DNA of 6,010 nt from Anaerotignum sp. (GTDB lineage Bacteria > Bacillota > Clostridia > Lachnospirales > Anaerotignaceae): assembly GCA_020024395.1 (NCBI GenBank), contig JAHHTV010000097.1, forward strand, positions 1-6,010, written 5' to 3'. Positions 5,157 through 6,010 of the stretch are shown piece after piece. How positions within the stretch are numbered: position 1 is the stretch's first letter; every line of letters begins with the position of its first letter. The translations under genes and the position numbers were made by a program. The notes under the pieces are model-generated. The model had not been told where the DNA came from. It searched no databases and saw nothing but the letters and a program-made list of their open reading frames with translations.

Positions 5157-6010
5157 ATGTACGGTTTAATCGGTGAAAGATTGGGACACAGTTTTTCAAA
5201 AATCATTCATGAAACATTTGCAAATTATACATATGATTTGATACCACTCACAAAACAAGAATTGGATTGTTTTTTGAAAGAAAAATCATTTTCTGCTGTG
5301 AATGTGACAATACCATATAAAGAAGCAGTGATACCATATTTAGACCATTTGCATGAAACAGCACAAAAAGTGGGTGCTGTGAATGCGATTGTCAATGAAA
5401 ATGGCGTTTTGACAGGATATAATACAGATTATTTTGGTTTTCGGTATCAGTTACAACAAAACAAAATAGAAATCAAAGGGAAAAAAGTATTGGTATTGGG
5501 CAAAGGTGGTGCAGCAAAGGCAGTGCTGGCTGTGTTGCATGATATGGGTGCAAAAGAAATCATTACAGTATATTACAAAGAAGATAAAAATACAGTATCT
5601 TATGTAGAATGTTATGCAAAACATACCGATGCACAAGTGGTTATCAATACAACACCTGTGGGAATGTATCCCAATATAGAACAAACACCATTGGATATTA
5701 CAAATTTTTCTGCATTGGAAGCTGTGGTTGATGTCATTTATAATCCATTGCGTACAAAATTGGTGTTAGATGGTATCAAAAAAGGCTGTATCAGTGTGGG
5801 TGGATTGGAAATGCTCATTGCACAGGCAAAATATGCTGTGGAAATATTTACAGGCAAAGCAGTTTCTGATAATGCCATGCTAGATTTGGTACAAAAAATG
5901 AAAAAAGATAACGGAAATTTGGTACTGATTGGCATGTCTGGTTGTGGAAAAAGTACCATTGGTCAGAATGTTGCAGAACAAATGCAAAGAAATTTTATAG
6001 ACACAGATAC
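5157..6010 (+). CDS. aroE: Shikimate dehydrogenase fused to shikimate kinase (AroE-AroK), 3' end cut by the window
   Basis: The visible 284 residues carry shikimate dehydrogenase, which reduces 3-dehydroshikimate to shikimate with NADPH. They then run in frame into the start of shikimate kinase, the next enzyme of chorismate synthesis. AroE marks are GHSFS (10-14, shikimate-binding serines), NVTIPYK with catalytic Lys55, NTD with Asp91, glycine-rich nucleotide loop GKGGAAKA (115-122), NTTPVGM (164-170), VDVIYNPLRTKL (191-202) and GGLEMLIAQA (215-224). The AroE part ends near 247. After a short KKDNGN link, GMSGCGKST (259-267) is a Walker A motif, and FIDTDT (from 280) matches the shikimate-binding Asp segment of AroK. 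No stop or new start separates them. The usual NRT motif for the NADP 2'-phosphate is absent: the segment reads VYYKEDKN (138-145) and the following region is short. I recall similar compact AroE forms in Clostridia. The frame is open to the window end, so the AroK length is unknown. Confidence 0.92.
   Translation, partial: MYGLIGERLGHSFSKIIHETFANYTYDLIPLTKQELDCFLKEKSFSAVNVTIPYKEAVIPYLDHLHETAQKVGAVNAIVNENGVLTGYNTDYFGFRYQLQQNKIEIKGKKVLVLGKGGAAKAVLAVLHDMGAKEIITVYYKEDKNTVSYVECYAKHTDAQVVINTTPVGMYPNIEQTPLDITNFSALEAVVDVIYNPLRTKLVLDGIKKGCISVGGLEMLIAQAKYAVEIFTGKAVSDNAMLDLVQKMKKDNGNLVLIGMSGCGKSTIGQNVAEQMQRNFIDTD

Noticed and set aside
5451..5959. Two minus-strand open frames (5451-5684, 5738-5959) opposite the aro gene
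   Set aside because: The plus-strand frame carries all the AroE motifs and the AroK Walker A motif, so these are shadows.

Overview
The window is low in GC and has Gram-positive-type signals throughout: strong GGAGG-type ribosome binding sites, a lipoprotein signal peptide, and TTGNNN/TATAAT-like promoters. Together with the protein families (a clostridial-style surface protein with 'YFKLRD' modules and a compact shikimate dehydrogenase joined to shikimate kinase), this suggests an anaerobic Firmicute, probably class Clostridia and possibly near Lachnospirales. The taxonomic placement is inference from family resemblance; no search was run.

Layout. Positions 1-279 are AT-rich and non-coding. 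They hold a weak terminator-like hairpin (28-66) and a good sigma-A-type promoter (134-162) flanked by two related operator-like boxes. Positions 280-3229 are a three-gene plus-strand operon for a complete tripartite TRAP transporter: an extracytoplasmic substrate-binding lipoprotein (dctP), a small permease (dctQ) and a large permease (dctM). The dctP-dctQ gap is 20 bases, and dctQ and dctM overlap by 4 bases (ATGA). Next come a tandem 18-bp repeat and a 17-bp-stem hairpin that can terminate transcription in both directions. On the minus strand, 5002-3356 encodes an exported glycosyl-hydrolase-like (GHL10/COG1649) protein with a proline-rich linker and two C-terminal repeat modules. A divergent intergenic region (5003-5156) carries candidate promoters for this gene and for the next one. 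From 5157 to the right edge, a plus-strand gene encodes shikimate dehydrogenase (AroE) joined in frame to the start of shikimate kinase (AroK). It is cut by the window end.

How the genes work together. The TRAP operon is a self-contained importer, which by family knowledge is a sodium-coupled secondary system for a carboxylate-containing solute. No catabolic gene or sensor lies beside it, so the substrate cannot be named. The surface GHL10 protein and the aro gene are separate transcription units with no evident link to the transporter. I see no mobile element, CRISPR array, tRNA or rRNA, and no convincing undescribed multi-gene system. The points most worth a second look are the AroE-AroK fusion, the paired boxes around the TRAP promoter, and the modular architecture of the GHL10 protein.
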